A DNA stretch of 64,000 bases from Pukyongia sp. (GTDB lineage: Bacteria > Bacteroidota > Bacteroidia > Flavobacteriales > Flavobacteriaceae). The notes under the pieces are model-generated. The model made no database searches. It had not been told where the DNA came from and was given only the letters and a program-made list of their open reading frames with translations. This document shows positions 18,054-26,930 of the stretch, one piece after another (positions within the stretch are counted from its first letter, which is position 1; every line of letters begins with the position of its first letter). The translations under genes were made by a program, and so were the position numbers. The stretch spans positions 1 to 64,000 of the forward strand of contig JASBSY010000006.1 of NCBI GenBank assembly GCA_030148705.1. The letters run 5' to 3'.

Positions 18054-18686
18054 ATGAATATTAGTATTTTTTCTACTACACTATTGATTCTTTTATTGAA
18101 TTGTTCGGGCAATGACGAAAACTCCGGCCAGAACAATAACCAAAACCCGGTCAACCAGTCTACTTCGGTAGGGTGTTCCGGGGTAACCTATCAGCCATGG
18201 CATGAGTCCGATTACGTCCTACCCTATCCCGTTGGCAAAACCTATCAGGTTCATTTAAGTCAGTGTAGCAGTTCTTACCACAGTCAGGGACAACCCGATC
18301 AGTTCGCAGTAGATTTTGGAATGCCAATAGGTACGCTCATCACGGCCAGTAGAAGCGGATTGGTGGTGTATACGGAAGAATCGGGTATAGACGGCGATTT
18401 CCCTAATAACCTGGTAGTGATTAAACACAGTGATAACAGTTATGCCCAGTATATGCATCTTACTCAAAACGGTGTCATTCCTGAGATAGGAGATTTAGTT
18501 GAACAGGGAGACAGTATTGGTTACAGTGGCTCCACGGGCCTTGCCGGTTACCCCCATTTGCATTTTGTAGTTACCAAAGACCGCTGGGAATACCCCTATG
18601 AATCCATTCCTCATAATTATAAGAATACCAGTCCGAATCCCAGAGGGCCTAAATCGCAGCATGAATATACAGCAGAACCTTATTAG
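18054..18686 (+). CDS. M23-family (LytM/DUF-like) peptidase lipoprotein
   Basis: 210 residues. Lipoprotein signal with lipobox LLNC (Cys17). The peptidase_M23 fold is shown by DQFAVDFGMPIGTLITASRS (zinc-binding Asp), YAQYMHLTQNG and the H-x-H pair in GYPHLHFVVT. The first histidine of the usual H-x-G-x-D is not in its standard place; a His lies further upstream in SSYHSQGQ and may take that role. Such proteins cleave peptidoglycan cross-links, or are non-enzymatic activators if the zinc site is incomplete. Monocistronic by appearance. Confidence 0.85.
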   Translation: MNISIFSTTLLILLLNCSGNDENSGQNNNQNPVNQSTSVGCSGVTYQPWHESDYVLPYPVGKTYQVHLSQCSSSYHSQGQPDQFAVDFGMPIGTLITASRSGLVVYTEESGIDGDFPNNLVVIKHSDNSYAQYMHLTQNGVIPEIGDLVEQGDSIGYSGSTGLAGYPHLHFVVTKDRWEYPYESIPHNYKNTSPNPRGPKSQHEYTAEPY

Positions 18687-18741
18687 GTAAAGCCACAGCT
18701 GAAATATTTTCTTTTCGTTATTTTAGTGTAAATTTAGATCA

Positions 18742-20073
18742 ATGAGACTTCTATTTGCACTAATTTTTACGATCAGCTTTTGTACACCTTATGCCCAGAC
18801 CGATTCGCGTATCTACGATATCATATCGGACGTTTCGCCTGAAAGGATCGAATCGGATATCGCAACCCTCGCAGATTTTGGCACCCGTCATACCCTAAGT
18901 GATACAACCAGTAACACCCGGGGAATTGGTGCCGCCCGAAGATGGATTAAAGCTGAGTTCGACAAGATTTCGGCCGAGTGCGGCGAATGTCTGGATGTTT
19001 TTTATCAAAAGGACCTGGTAAAGGAAGGTGCCAATAACAGGATCACCAGAGATGTTTGGGTAGTGAACGTAGTTGCAGTTCAGAAGGGAACCAAATATCC
19101 TAACCACTATATAATCATGAGTGGTGATATAGACAGCAGGGTAAGTGATTCTAACGATTACACCTCTGATTCTCCGGGGGCTAACGACAATGCCAGTGGC
19201 ATGGCCGGAACCATAGAAGCTGCGAGAGTGCTAAGCAAATACAAATTCGAAAAAAGTATAATCTACCTGGGATTGAGCGGAGAGGAACAGGGCTTGTTTG
19301 GCGGCAAGGGTTTTGCAGAATATGCCACTGTGAATAATTGGGACATTGTTGGTGTATTCAATAACGATATGATTGGCAATATTCGAGGGGTGAATGGTGT
19401 GATCAGCAATCGGGATTTCAGAATCTTTTCTGAACCCGTTCCTCCTACCGAATCGGAAAGCGAGCGAAACAGAAGACGGTTTTACGGGGGAGAAGTCGAT
19501 GGCATAAGCCGGCAACTGGCCCGCTATGTACACGCCACCACCCGTAAATACATGCCGGAAATGAATCCCATCCTAATCTACAGACTGGATCGGTTTGGCC
19601 GGGGCGGACATCACCGTCCGTTTAACGATGCCGGATTTGCCGGTATCCGGATCATGGAAGCCCACGAGAATTATACCCAGCAGCACCAGGATATCCGCAT
19701 GGAAGATAATATTGAATACGGAGACCTCTTAAAATTCGTAAATTTCGATTATGCCGCCAGATTAACGGCAGTGAATGCCATTTCGCTGGCTTCCCTGGCC
19801 TGGGCTCCTCCTGCTCCTACCAGTGTTGCCATTGGAGGTATCGTTGAACCTTCAGCAAAACTGAAATGGAGAAAAAGTGAAGGTGCCACGGGTTACAAGG
19901 TCTATTGGCGGGAGACCACTTCTCCTACCTGGGATAACAGCCGATATGTAGGCGATGTGAATGAATTCACCCTGGACGGTATTGTTATTGATAATTACTT
20001 CTTTGGAGTTTCTGCCGTTGGACCCGGAGGTCATGAGAGTGTTGTGGTTTTCCCCTCGGCTATATTCAGATAA
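18742..20073 (+). CDS. M28-family metallopeptidase with fibronectin-like C-terminus
   Basis: 443 residues with a signal peptide ending at YAQ. The M28 core is visible: PGANDNASGMAG (bridging Asp), LGLSGEEQGLFG (catalytic Glu and zinc Glu), NNDMIGN (zinc Asp) and RGGHHRPF (zinc His). The first ligand, normally the His of GH.DS, is Asp here: SGDIDSR. Similar D-containing versions seem to exist in relatives, so the enzyme may still be active. A fibronectin type III-like region (about 355-443) follows. The M1 peptidase gene begins 2 nt downstream, suggesting a shared role in extracellular or periplasmic peptide breakdown. Confidence 0.88.
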   Translation: MRLLFALIFTISFCTPYAQTDSRIYDIISDVSPERIESDIATLADFGTRHTLSDTTSNTRGIGAARRWIKAEFDKISAECGECLDVFYQKDLVKEGANNRITRDVWVVNVVAVQKGTKYPNHYIIMSGDIDSRVSDSNDYTSDSPGANDNASGMAGTIEAARVLSKYKFEKSIIYLGLSGEEQGLFGGKGFAEYATVNNWDIVGVFNNDMIGNIRGVNGVISNRDFRIFSEPVPPTESESERNRRRFYGGEVDGISRQLARYVHATTRKYMPEMNPILIYRLDRFGRGGHHRPFNDAGFAGIRIMEAHENYTQQHQDIRMEDNIEYGDLLKFVNFDYAARLTAVNAISLASLAWAPPAPTSVAIGGIVEPSAKLKWRKSEGATGYKVYWRETTSPTWDNSRYVGDVNEFTLDGIVIDNYFFGVSAVGPGGHESVVVFPSAIFR

Positions 20074-20075
20074 TT

Positions 20076-21701
20076 ATGCGTGATTCACTAAGACTTACCC
20101 TAATCGTCAGCCTGTTCATATCTTTTTGTTACGGGCAAAACTTCACACAAAAAGATTCCCTGTTCGGAAGTATTACCCCTGAACGTGCGTGGTGGGATGT
20201 ACTTCATTACGAATTGCAGGTTGATGTGCTGCCGGAAACATTCCAAATAAAAGGAACCAATAAAATAACTTACAAGGTATTAGAGCCCAATCAGCTTATG
20301 CAAATAGACCTGCAGGAGCCGATGACTATCGAAAAAGTTACTCAGAACGGCAAAGAACTAAAAGTTACTTCTGAAGGAATGTTCCATTATATCCAGCTCG
20401 AAAAACGGCAGCGTGTCAATAAGACTTATACTCTGGAAGTATCGTTTTCCGGAAAACCGCGTACAGCAAAGCGACCTCCCTGGGACGGTGGCTTTTCATG
20501 GGAACGCGATACTAATGACAACCATTTTATTGCGACATCCAACCAGGGTATTGGATCGAGTATATGGTGGCCTAACAAGGATCATCCGTACGACGAACCG
20601 GATAATGGCCTGGATCTGTATATTGGTGCTCCAAAAGACCTGGTAGCGGTAGGCAACGGTCGGTTAATAGGTAAAGGTGAGGAAAACGGAACTACGCGTT
20701 GGCACTGGCGGGTTATCAACCCCATCAATAATTACGGAGTAAACATAAATATCGGTGACTATGTGAATTTCTCGGAGGTTTACCAGGGATTAAACGGTCC
20801 CCTAGACCTGGATTACTGGGTGCTGCGTGAAAATCTTTCAAAAGCAAGGGAGCAGTTTAAGCAGGCGCCAAAGATGATAGAGGCTTTCGAGCACTGGTTT
20901 GGGCCCTATCCGTTCTATGAGGACAGTTTTAAGCTGGTGGAAGTACCTTATCTGGGAATGGAACACCAAAGCAGTGTAACGTATGGTAACAGGTATATGA
21001 ACGGATACCTGGGTGGCGACTTGAGTCGGAGCGGCTGGGGTTTAAAGTTCGATTTTATCATTATCCATGAAGGGGGACACGAGTGGTTTGCAAACAATAT
21101 CACCAACAAGGATGTAGCCGATATGTGGATTCACGAAGGCTTCACCGCCTATTCGGAGAACCTGTACCTGGACTACTGGTTCGGGAAGCAGGCTGCTTCC
21201 GAATATGTTATAGGTACCCGTGTTAATATCGCGAACGACCGACCGTTAATTGGATTCTATGGAGTACGAAACAGCGGCAGCAGCGATATGTATTACAAAG
21301 GTGCCAACATCCTGCACACGCTAAGGCAATTGATCGAGAATGACGACAAATGGAAGGACATCCTTCGCGGCTTGAACCGCGATTTCAGGCATCAGACAAT
21401 TAGCAGTGCGCAGCTGGAAGCCTATATAAGTGAAAAGAGCGGGATCGATCTCACCGAATTCTGGCAACAGTATCTACGAACTACCATGGTGCCGAAAATT
21501 GAATATAATATTAACGAAGCAACGGTGAAATTCCGATACGTAAACATTATCGATAAATTCGACATGCCTGTTATAGCCATTATTAATGGCGAAGAAACCT
21601 GGATTTACCCAACTGCGGAATGGAAAGAGATAACAACCGAATCGGAATTTGAATCCTTCGAAATAAAAAAGGATTTTTATGTAGACCTGATGTCTAAATA
21701 A
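20076..21701 (+). CDS. M1-family aminopeptidase
   Basis: 541 residues with signal peptide (cleavage near CYGQ). The zinc site is HEGGHEWF (His331, Glu332, His335) and the third ligand Glu354 in WIHEGFTAYSE, matching HExxH-x18-E. The substrate motif normally GxMEN appears as LGMEHQSS: Met-Glu is kept while Asn is replaced by His. The N-terminal beta domain is present; the C-terminal helical domain of large M1 enzymes is absent, which gives the shorter length. It probably removes N-terminal residues from peptides in the periplasm. Its stop overlaps the next ATG by one base. Confidence 0.93.
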   Translation: MRDSLRLTLIVSLFISFCYGQNFTQKDSLFGSITPERAWWDVLHYELQVDVLPETFQIKGTNKITYKVLEPNQLMQIDLQEPMTIEKVTQNGKELKVTSEGMFHYIQLEKRQRVNKTYTLEVSFSGKPRTAKRPPWDGGFSWERDTNDNHFIATSNQGIGSSIWWPNKDHPYDEPDNGLDLYIGAPKDLVAVGNGRLIGKGEENGTTRWHWRVINPINNYGVNINIGDYVNFSEVYQGLNGPLDLDYWVLRENLSKAREQFKQAPKMIEAFEHWFGPYPFYEDSFKLVEVPYLGMEHQSSVTYGNRYMNGYLGGDLSRSGWGLKFDFIIIHEGGHEWFANNITNKDVADMWIHEGFTAYSENLYLDYWFGKQAASEYVIGTRVNIANDRPLIGFYGVRNSGSSDMYYKGANILHTLRQLIENDDKWKDILRGLNRDFRHQTISSAQLEAYISEKSGIDLTEFWQQYLRTTMVPKIEYNINEATVKFRYVNIIDKFDMPVIAIINGEETWIYPTAEWKEITTESEFESFEIKKDFYVDLMSK

Positions 21702-22273
21702 TGAGTGAAAAACCCGAATTATATTTTCCCAGAGATATCGAATGGAGGGAGTGGCTAGAGCAAAATCACAAGCTGTACCCGCAAGGCGTCTATCTGATCT
21801 TTTACAAGCTTGACACCAGGATCCCCACCATGAGATGGGAGGAAGCAGTTCGAGTTGCGCTTTGTTTTGGGTGGATCGACAGCACGGTTCAAAGCCTCGG
21901 ACAGGGAAAACGCCGTCAGTATTTTTGTAAACGGAATCCCAAAAGCAACTGGAGCGCCCTAAATAAAAAACATATTGCCGAATTGGAAAATGCAGGCCTA
22001 ATTCATGAAACAGGTTACGAGAGCATATCCATTGCCAAAGAAAATGGGAGCTGGAGTGCAATGGACGATGTAGAGAATCTGGTGGTTCCTTCCGATCTTC
22101 AGCAGGCGTTCAAAGCAAATCCGGAGGCTTATAAAAATTACAAAAATTTTGCACCCGGTTACCGCAAGTCTTATCTTTCTTGGTTGTTCCAGGCTAAACG
22201 TCCGGTCACACGGGAAAAGCGGTTGCAGCAGATAATCGAACTCTGTGCAGAAAACAAGAGGTCCCGGCAATAA
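21701..22273 (+). CDS. YdeI/OmpD-associated family protein
   Basis: 190 residues, cytoplasmic. The signature runs EWREWLEQNH...GVYLIFYK, then WEEAVRVALCFGWIDSTVQSL and the basic FCKRNPKSNWSALNKKHI, with the helical tail GYRKSYLSWLFQAKRPVTREKR. These are the marks of the YdeI/OmdA family, named from Salmonella; some members have been linked to protection against antimicrobial peptides or bacteriocins, but the biochemical activity is unknown. It is translationally coupled (TAATG) to the M1 peptidase gene. Two further members of the wider family lie at 38256 and 60618. Confidence 0.88.
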   Translation: MSEKPELYFPRDIEWREWLEQNHKLYPQGVYLIFYKLDTRIPTMRWEEAVRVALCFGWIDSTVQSLGQGKRRQYFCKRNPKSNWSALNKKHIAELENAGLIHETGYESISIAKENGSWSAMDDVENLVVPSDLQQAFKANPEAYKNYKNFAPGYRKSYLSWLFQAKRPVTREKRLQQIIELCAENKRSRQ

Positions 22274-22316
22274 ACCCTTTAAAAATGATATCTTTAAATT
22301 TCCAAAAATTATAAAC

Positions 22317-25300
22317 ATGCGTATATACTGTACAATTCTAATCGTTCTGTTATCGTTCACAACCTTTGCTCAGAAGAAAAAGGATAAATCAGATTCCAAG
22401 GAGGAAGATAAGTGGAACGTAGCCGATCCGGGAAAGGATTTTAACTTCAAGACTCACACCTTTACAACGAATGAAGGTACCTGGATGAACCTGGATGTTA
22501 GTCCCGATGGTCGCCTTATCGCTTTCGACCTGCTTGGTGATATCTATACCATGCCCATCAGCGGTGGAAAAGCCACGGCTATTCGAACCGGTATCCCTTT
22601 CGAAATTCAACCCAGGTTTAGTCCTGATGGCAGCAAGATCTCCTTCACCAGCGACGCTGCGGGTGGCGATAATATTTGGGTGATGAACGCCGATGGCAGT
22701 GACGTACAACAGGTTACCAAGGAAGATTTCAGATTGCTGAACAATGCTTACTGGACGGCGGACGGTAACTATCTAATCGCCCGAAAGCATTTTACTTCCC
22801 AGCGCAGTGCAGGGGCCGGTGAAATGTGGCAGTATCACATCAGTGGCGGAAGCGGACTGCAGATCACCGAACGGAAAAATGATCAGCAGGATGTGAACGA
22901 ACCCTTTGTTTCCAATGATGGTCGCTATCTGTATTATTCTGAAGATATGTATCCCGGGGGATTCTTTCAGTACAATAAAGACCCAAACGATCAGATCTAC
23001 GTGATAAAGCGATACGATTTTACAACGGGAGAAACTGAAACCGTAACCGGGGGACCCGGAGGTGCAGCACGGCCAACAGTATCACCCGACGGAAAAAAAC
23101 TGGCTTTTGTGAAGCGGGTCAGAGAAAAGAGTGTGCTGTACATTCACGACCTGGACACCGGAGAGGAATGGCCGGTCTACGATAAACTGAACAAAGACCA
23201 GCAGGAAGCCTGGGCTTTATTTGGAGTTTACCCGAATTTCGATTGGATGCCGGACAATAAAACCCTAGTATTCTGGAGTGGAGGAAAGATACAACGCCTG
23301 GATACAGAATCCCTGGCTGTTAGCAGCATTCCTTTCGAGGTGGACGTTGCCATTGATCTGGCCGAGACTGTGCATTTCACCAACCCCATAGAGGACGACA
23401 GTTTTACCGCCAAAGCAATACGGAATGCCGTAACCTCACCAAACGGCAGGTATTTGGTATTTTCTGCCCTCGGATATATCTGGTCGAAAGAATTGCCCAA
23501 CGGCAATCCGAAGAGATTAACAACCGGCACCGATTTTGAGTTCGAACCCGCCTTTTCGCCGGACGGTAACAGCATAGTGTACGTTGGCTGGAGTGATCTT
23601 GAAAAAGGTTCCATATACAGAGTGCCCCTCAGCGGAGGTACTCCGGTTAAAATAACCGATGAAAAAGCGATCTACCGAACTCCTTCCTTTTCACCAAACG
23701 GACGGCAGATTGTATTTGCCAGGGAAAGTGGCAATTTCGACCAGGGCTTCAATTATACAAAAGATCCGGGAATCTATATGATGAATTCCGACGGTTCGGA
23801 TATGAAAAAAGTAACCGACAAGGGCGAGTATCCCGAATTCAGCAAAGACGGTAAACGAATTTTCCTTCAAACAGGCGGAACTTACTTTGGTAACCTCACC
23901 AAGAAGCTAATCAGTGTAAACCTTAATGGGAACGATGAAAAGGAACATGTTGAATCCAAGTATGCCAACAGGATTGTTATAAGTCCCGATAATAAATGGG
24001 TTGCTTTTTCAAACCTGCATAAGGTTTATGTAGCTGCACTGCCCATGAATGGTAAGACACTTTCCCTGGGTCCCTCTTCCAAGGAAGTGCCTGTTCAGCA
24101 AATGGCAAGGGACGCAGGAATCAACATACATTGGTCTCCGAACAGTCAGAAAGTGATGTGGACCCTGGGAGATGAATACTTTAGTAATACATTAAATGAA
24201 AAATTTACTTTTCTTCCCGGTGCGGGGGAATCCCCGGCCGAAATGCCTGAATCAGGGATAAAGATAGGACTTACATCTAGTGTTGATAAACCTGCTGGGA
24301 AGCTTGCGTTTACCAATGCACGTATCATCACTATGGAGGGTGACCAGGTGATCGAGAATGGAACCCTGATCGTAAACAATAATAAGATTGAAGCCCTTGG
24401 GCAAGATGTTTCGGTTCCCGCCGATGCGATGGTTTTCGATTTAAGCGGAAAGACAATCATGCCCGGGATGGTGGATGCACACGCTCATATAGGTGCATTT
24501 CGTTATGGGCTTACAAGTCAGCAATACTGGCCGTTCCTGGCAAATCTCGCTTTCGGTGTTACAACCGCACACGACCCCTCGGCAAATACCGAGACAGTTT
24601 TCACCCTTTCCGAGCTTCAGAAATCCGGAGCCCTGGTGGGGCCAAGATTGTTTTCAACCGGATTTATCCTATACGGGGCCGACGGTGATTTCAAGGCGGT
24701 TATCAACAGCCTGGATGATGCAAGGAGCAGCATTAGACGAACCAAGGCTTTCGGGGCTAAGAGTGTTAAAAGCTACAATCAGCCAAGACGGGAGCAGCGA
24801 CAGCAGGTATTGAAAGCAGCCAGGGAACTGGGCATTAACGTAGTTCCTGAGGGCGGCTCTAACTTCTTTCACAATATTACGATGGTTATCGACGGCCATA
24901 CCGGCATTGAACACAATATCCCGGTTACACCGGTTTATAAGGACGTATTGGAAATATGGGGCAAAAGTGGTACAGGCTATACTCCTACCCTAATCGTGAA
25001 TTACGGAGGCTTGAACGGTGAGTTCTATTACTATGAGCGGGACAACGTATGGGAAAATGAACGCTTGCTGAGATTTACGCCAAGAGCCATTATCGATGGC
25101 CGTTCCAGGCATCGTATGAAAATACCTCAGGAAGAATACGAGAATGGCCATATCCTTGTAGCGGAGACAGCAAAAGCGTTAAACGATGTGGGAGTGAAGG
25201 TAAATATGGGAGCACACGGACAATTGCAGGGGCTGGGTGCCCATTGGGAAACCTGGATGCTTGCCGCAGGTGGGATGACCAACATGGAGGCTTTAAAAGC

Positions 25301-25610
25301 CGCAACTATCAATCCCGCAATTTATATTGGAGCAGGGAACGATATTGGATCGCTCAAAAAAGGGAAGCTGGCAGATCTCCTCATCCTGAATAAAAATCCT
25401 TTAGATGATATTGAGAATACGGAAAGCATCGAAATGGTAATGGTAAATGGAAGGCTGTACGAGGCCGAAACTATGAACGAAGTTGGTACGCGGAAAAAGG
25501 AACGGATGCCTTTTTGGTGGGAACTGTCAAAAAACTCCGAAGTGTTTCCCTGGCACGGAACTTCACATTCCTTTATAGACGGAGGCTGTACCTGTGGGAC
25601 CGGTCATTAA
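22317..25610 (+). CDS. Secreted TolB-propeller amidohydrolase
   Basis: 1097 residues from the ATG at 22317, chosen over an in-frame ATG at 22245 (inside the previous gene) because it gives a clean signal peptide (MRIYCTILIVLLSFTTFAQ). The first ~650 residues are PD40/TolB-like blades (LDVSPDGRLIAFD, QPRFSPDGSKISF, EPAFSPDGNSIVYVGW). A metal-dependent amidohydrolase follows, with the H-x-H pair in MPGMVDAHAHIG (His722, His724), later histidines in DGHTGIEHNI and MGAHGQL, and the closing IGSLKKGKLADLLILNKNPL. The tail ends in a Cys pair (GGCTCGTGH). Probably a periplasmic hydrolase of peptide-like or cyclic amide compounds; the substrate is unknown. Confidence 0.9.
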   Translation: MRIYCTILIVLLSFTTFAQKKKDKSDSKEEDKWNVADPGKDFNFKTHTFTTNEGTWMNLDVSPDGRLIAFDLLGDIYTMPISGGKATAIRTGIPFEIQPRFSPDGSKISFTSDAAGGDNIWVMNADGSDVQQVTKEDFRLLNNAYWTADGNYLIARKHFTSQRSAGAGEMWQYHISGGSGLQITERKNDQQDVNEPFVSNDGRYLYYSEDMYPGGFFQYNKDPNDQIYVIKRYDFTTGETETVTGGPGGAARPTVSPDGKKLAFVKRVREKSVLYIHDLDTGEEWPVYDKLNKDQQEAWALFGVYPNFDWMPDNKTLVFWSGGKIQRLDTESLAVSSIPFEVDVAIDLAETVHFTNPIEDDSFTAKAIRNAVTSPNGRYLVFSALGYIWSKELPNGNPKRLTTGTDFEFEPAFSPDGNSIVYVGWSDLEKGSIYRVPLSGGTPVKITDEKAIYRTPSFSPNGRQIVFARESGNFDQGFNYTKDPGIYMMNSDGSDMKKVTDKGEYPEFSKDGKRIFLQTGGTYFGNLTKKLISVNLNGNDEKEHVESKYANRIVISPDNKWVAFSNLHKVYVAALPMNGKTLSLGPSSKEVPVQQMARDAGINIHWSPNSQKVMWTLGDEYFSNTLNEKFTFLPGAGESPAEMPESGIKIGLTSSVDKPAGKLAFTNARIITMEGDQVIENGTLIVNNNKIEALGQDVSVPADAMVFDLSGKTIMPGMVDAHAHIGAFRYGLTSQQYWPFLANLAFGVTTAHDPSANTETVFTLSELQKSGALVGPRLFSTGFILYGADGDFKAVINSLDDARSSIRRTKAFGAKSVKSYNQPRREQRQQVLKAARELGINVVPEGGSNFFHNITMVIDGHTGIEHNIPVTPVYKDVLEIWGKSGTGYTPTLIVNYGGLNGEFYYYERDNVWENERLLRFTPRAIIDGRSRHRMKIPQEEYENGHILVAETAKALNDVGVKVNMGAHGQLQGLGAHWETWMLAAGGMTNMEALKAATINPAIYIGAGNDIGSLKKGKLADLLILNKNPLDDIENTESIEMVMVNGRLYEAETMNEVGTRKKERMPFWWELSKNSEVFPWHGTSHSFIDGGCTCGTGH

Positions 25611-25654
25611 TTCGAAAATTCGAAGCGGAAATTTCGTAACCGGACATATACAAT

Positions 25655-25686
25655 AAAAAAGACCCCGAATATCGGGGTCTTTACTA
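25655..25686. terminator. Bidirectional terminator between convergent genes
   Basis: AAAGACCCCGA-ATA-TCGGGGTCTTT is a perfect stem with A and T runs on either side. It serves the amidohydrolase gene (+) and the fasciclin gene (-), which converge here. Confidence 0.9.
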
Positions 25687-25703
25687 TTTATTAGGGCAAT
25701 ACC

Positions 25704-26333
25704 TTAGTGTTTCGGCATTACTACTTTGTCGATGGCATGGATCACACCGTTTGAAGCATCGACATCTGTCATAACAACTGTTGCCTTCCCTCCTTTAGCA
25801 TCTGTGATCATTACTTTATCGCCACTTAGGGACAATACAATATTCTCTCCTTGTACGGTAGTTACATTGTACTTGCCATTATTGTCTTTTATTGCTTTTA
25901 CAACATCTGCAGCCATAAATTCTCCCGATACCACGTGATATTTAAGCAGATTCTGAAGCGCCGTTTTGTTTTCCGGCTTTAAAAGGCTATTCATTTTAGC
26001 AGCAGGAACCTTTGCAAAGGCTTCATTGGTTGGAGCGAATACAGTATATGGCCCTTCTCCTTGAAGTGTTTCAACAAGATCAGCAGCAGTTACCGCACTT
26101 GTAAGTGTTGAAAAATTCTCGTTTGAAGAGGCGATAGCAACAACAGTGCTGGCATCGTATTCTGCCTTAGCTTTTGCAGCTGCCTCCATATCGGCCTGGG
26201 CTTGAGCCGTAGCTTCCATTTCCATTTTTTCCTCTTCTGCTCTCGCGGCTTCTTCTTTCTTTTTCGAATCATCGCAGGAGATAAAGAGCATACCTACTAC
26301 TGCTAATGACATAACAATTGTGTTTAATTTCAT
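25704..26333 (-). CDS. Fasciclin-domain lipoprotein
   Basis: 209 residues. Lipoprotein signal with lipobox FISC (Cys20), a charged Lys/Glu/Ala-rich linker that may form a coiled coil (about 24-65), then one fasciclin (FAS1) domain: FSTLTSAVTAADLVETLQGE, YTVFAPTNEAFAKVP (H1 box), LLKYHVVSGEF and the H2-like NGVIHAIDKVVMP. FAS1 domains act in adhesion or polymer binding. Lipid-anchored, probably facing the periplasm or cell surface. Divergent from the LysM gene. Confidence 0.93.
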   Translation of the reverse strand: MKLNTIVMSLAVVGMLFISCDDSKKKEEAARAEEEKMEMEATAQAQADMEAAAKAKAEYDASTVVAIASSNENFSTLTSAVTAADLVETLQGEGPYTVFAPTNEAFAKVPAAKMNSLLKPENKTALQNLLKYHVVSGEFMAADVVKAIKDNNGKYNVTTVQGENIVLSLSGDKVMITDAKGGKATVVMTDVDASNGVIHAIDKVVMPKH

Positions 26334-26361
26334 TATAAAAGTTTATTATTTGGTTTTGACA

Positions 26362-26369
26362 CAAATGTA
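26362..26369 (-). promoter_or_regulatory. -7 element of the fasciclin gene
   Basis: On the reverse strand TACATTTG matches TAnnTTTG, 28 nt before the start codon. No clear -33 TTG was found. Confidence 0.4.
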
Positions 26370-26486
26370 CTTGCAGGAGTGTGAATAATATATTAAATAG
26401 AATTAATACTTTGTTAAATATATAGGACTGAGAGACTAAGGTTTTGTATTGTCGTAACTTTAAACAAACCTTAAAAAAATCAACAA

Positions 26487-26864
26487 ATGGTAAAAGAAAA
26501 ATATCAAAGTGTCCTCAATTTAGGTGAGAAGCTCAAGATCCAACAAGGAGATGTTCAAGTAAAGGATAATAAGCTGAAAGTCCGTGGCGTGGCAAACACC
26601 CAGTATGAAAAAGACCTTCTTTGGGACGAAATTAAACGGGTTGGCGGTGAGAATCCTTCAGACATCATGGCCGATATTAAGGTAGCAGATACCAGCGTGT
26701 ACACCAGGCACACTGTTGAAAGCGGAGAAAGTCTCAGTAAAATTGCCAAACAATATTACGGGGATCCTATGAAGTACAATGAAATATTTAAAGCCAATCG
26801 CGACAAATTAAAAAACCCGGATCTAATTCATCCCGGTCAGGAGTTAGTTATTCCTCATTTGTAA
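26487..26864 (+). CDS. Small BON/LysM protein (YgaU/Kbp-like)
   Basis: 125 residues, no signal peptide. The N-terminal half resembles a BON domain (QQGDVQVKDNKLKVRGVANTQYEKDLLWDEI), the C-terminal half is a LysM domain (HTVESGESLSKIAKQYYGD ... IFKANRDKLKNPDLIHPGQELVIP). The order is that of E. coli Kbp (YgaU), a potassium-binding protein, though slightly shorter at the N-terminus. Whether this homologue binds potassium is unproven. Followed by a hairpin with a T run. Confidence 0.9.
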   Translation: MVKEKYQSVLNLGEKLKIQQGDVQVKDNKLKVRGVANTQYEKDLLWDEIKRVGGENPSDIMADIKVADTSVYTRHTVESGESLSKIAKQYYGDPMKYNEIFKANRDKLKNPDLIHPGQELVIPHL

Positions 26865-26886
26865 ATTCTGTAAAAGCATTACTTTT

Positions 26887-26930
26887 AAACTGTCGACGCT
26901 TCGTGTTAAACTTAGCGTGGCAGTTTTTTT
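26887..26930 (+). terminator. Terminator-like hairpin directly abutting the next start codon
   Basis: AAACTG (26887-26892) pairs with CAGTTT, with ACGCT/AGCGT pairing further in and a run of seven T at the end. It is 22 nt after the LysM gene stop and its T run touches the ATG at 26931. Confidence 0.65.

Noticed and set aside
21474-22061. Long antisense open frame of 195 codons across the M1 and YdeI genes
   Set aside because: It lies opposite two clearly conserved genes, its product has no recognisable domain, and it has no sensible leader.
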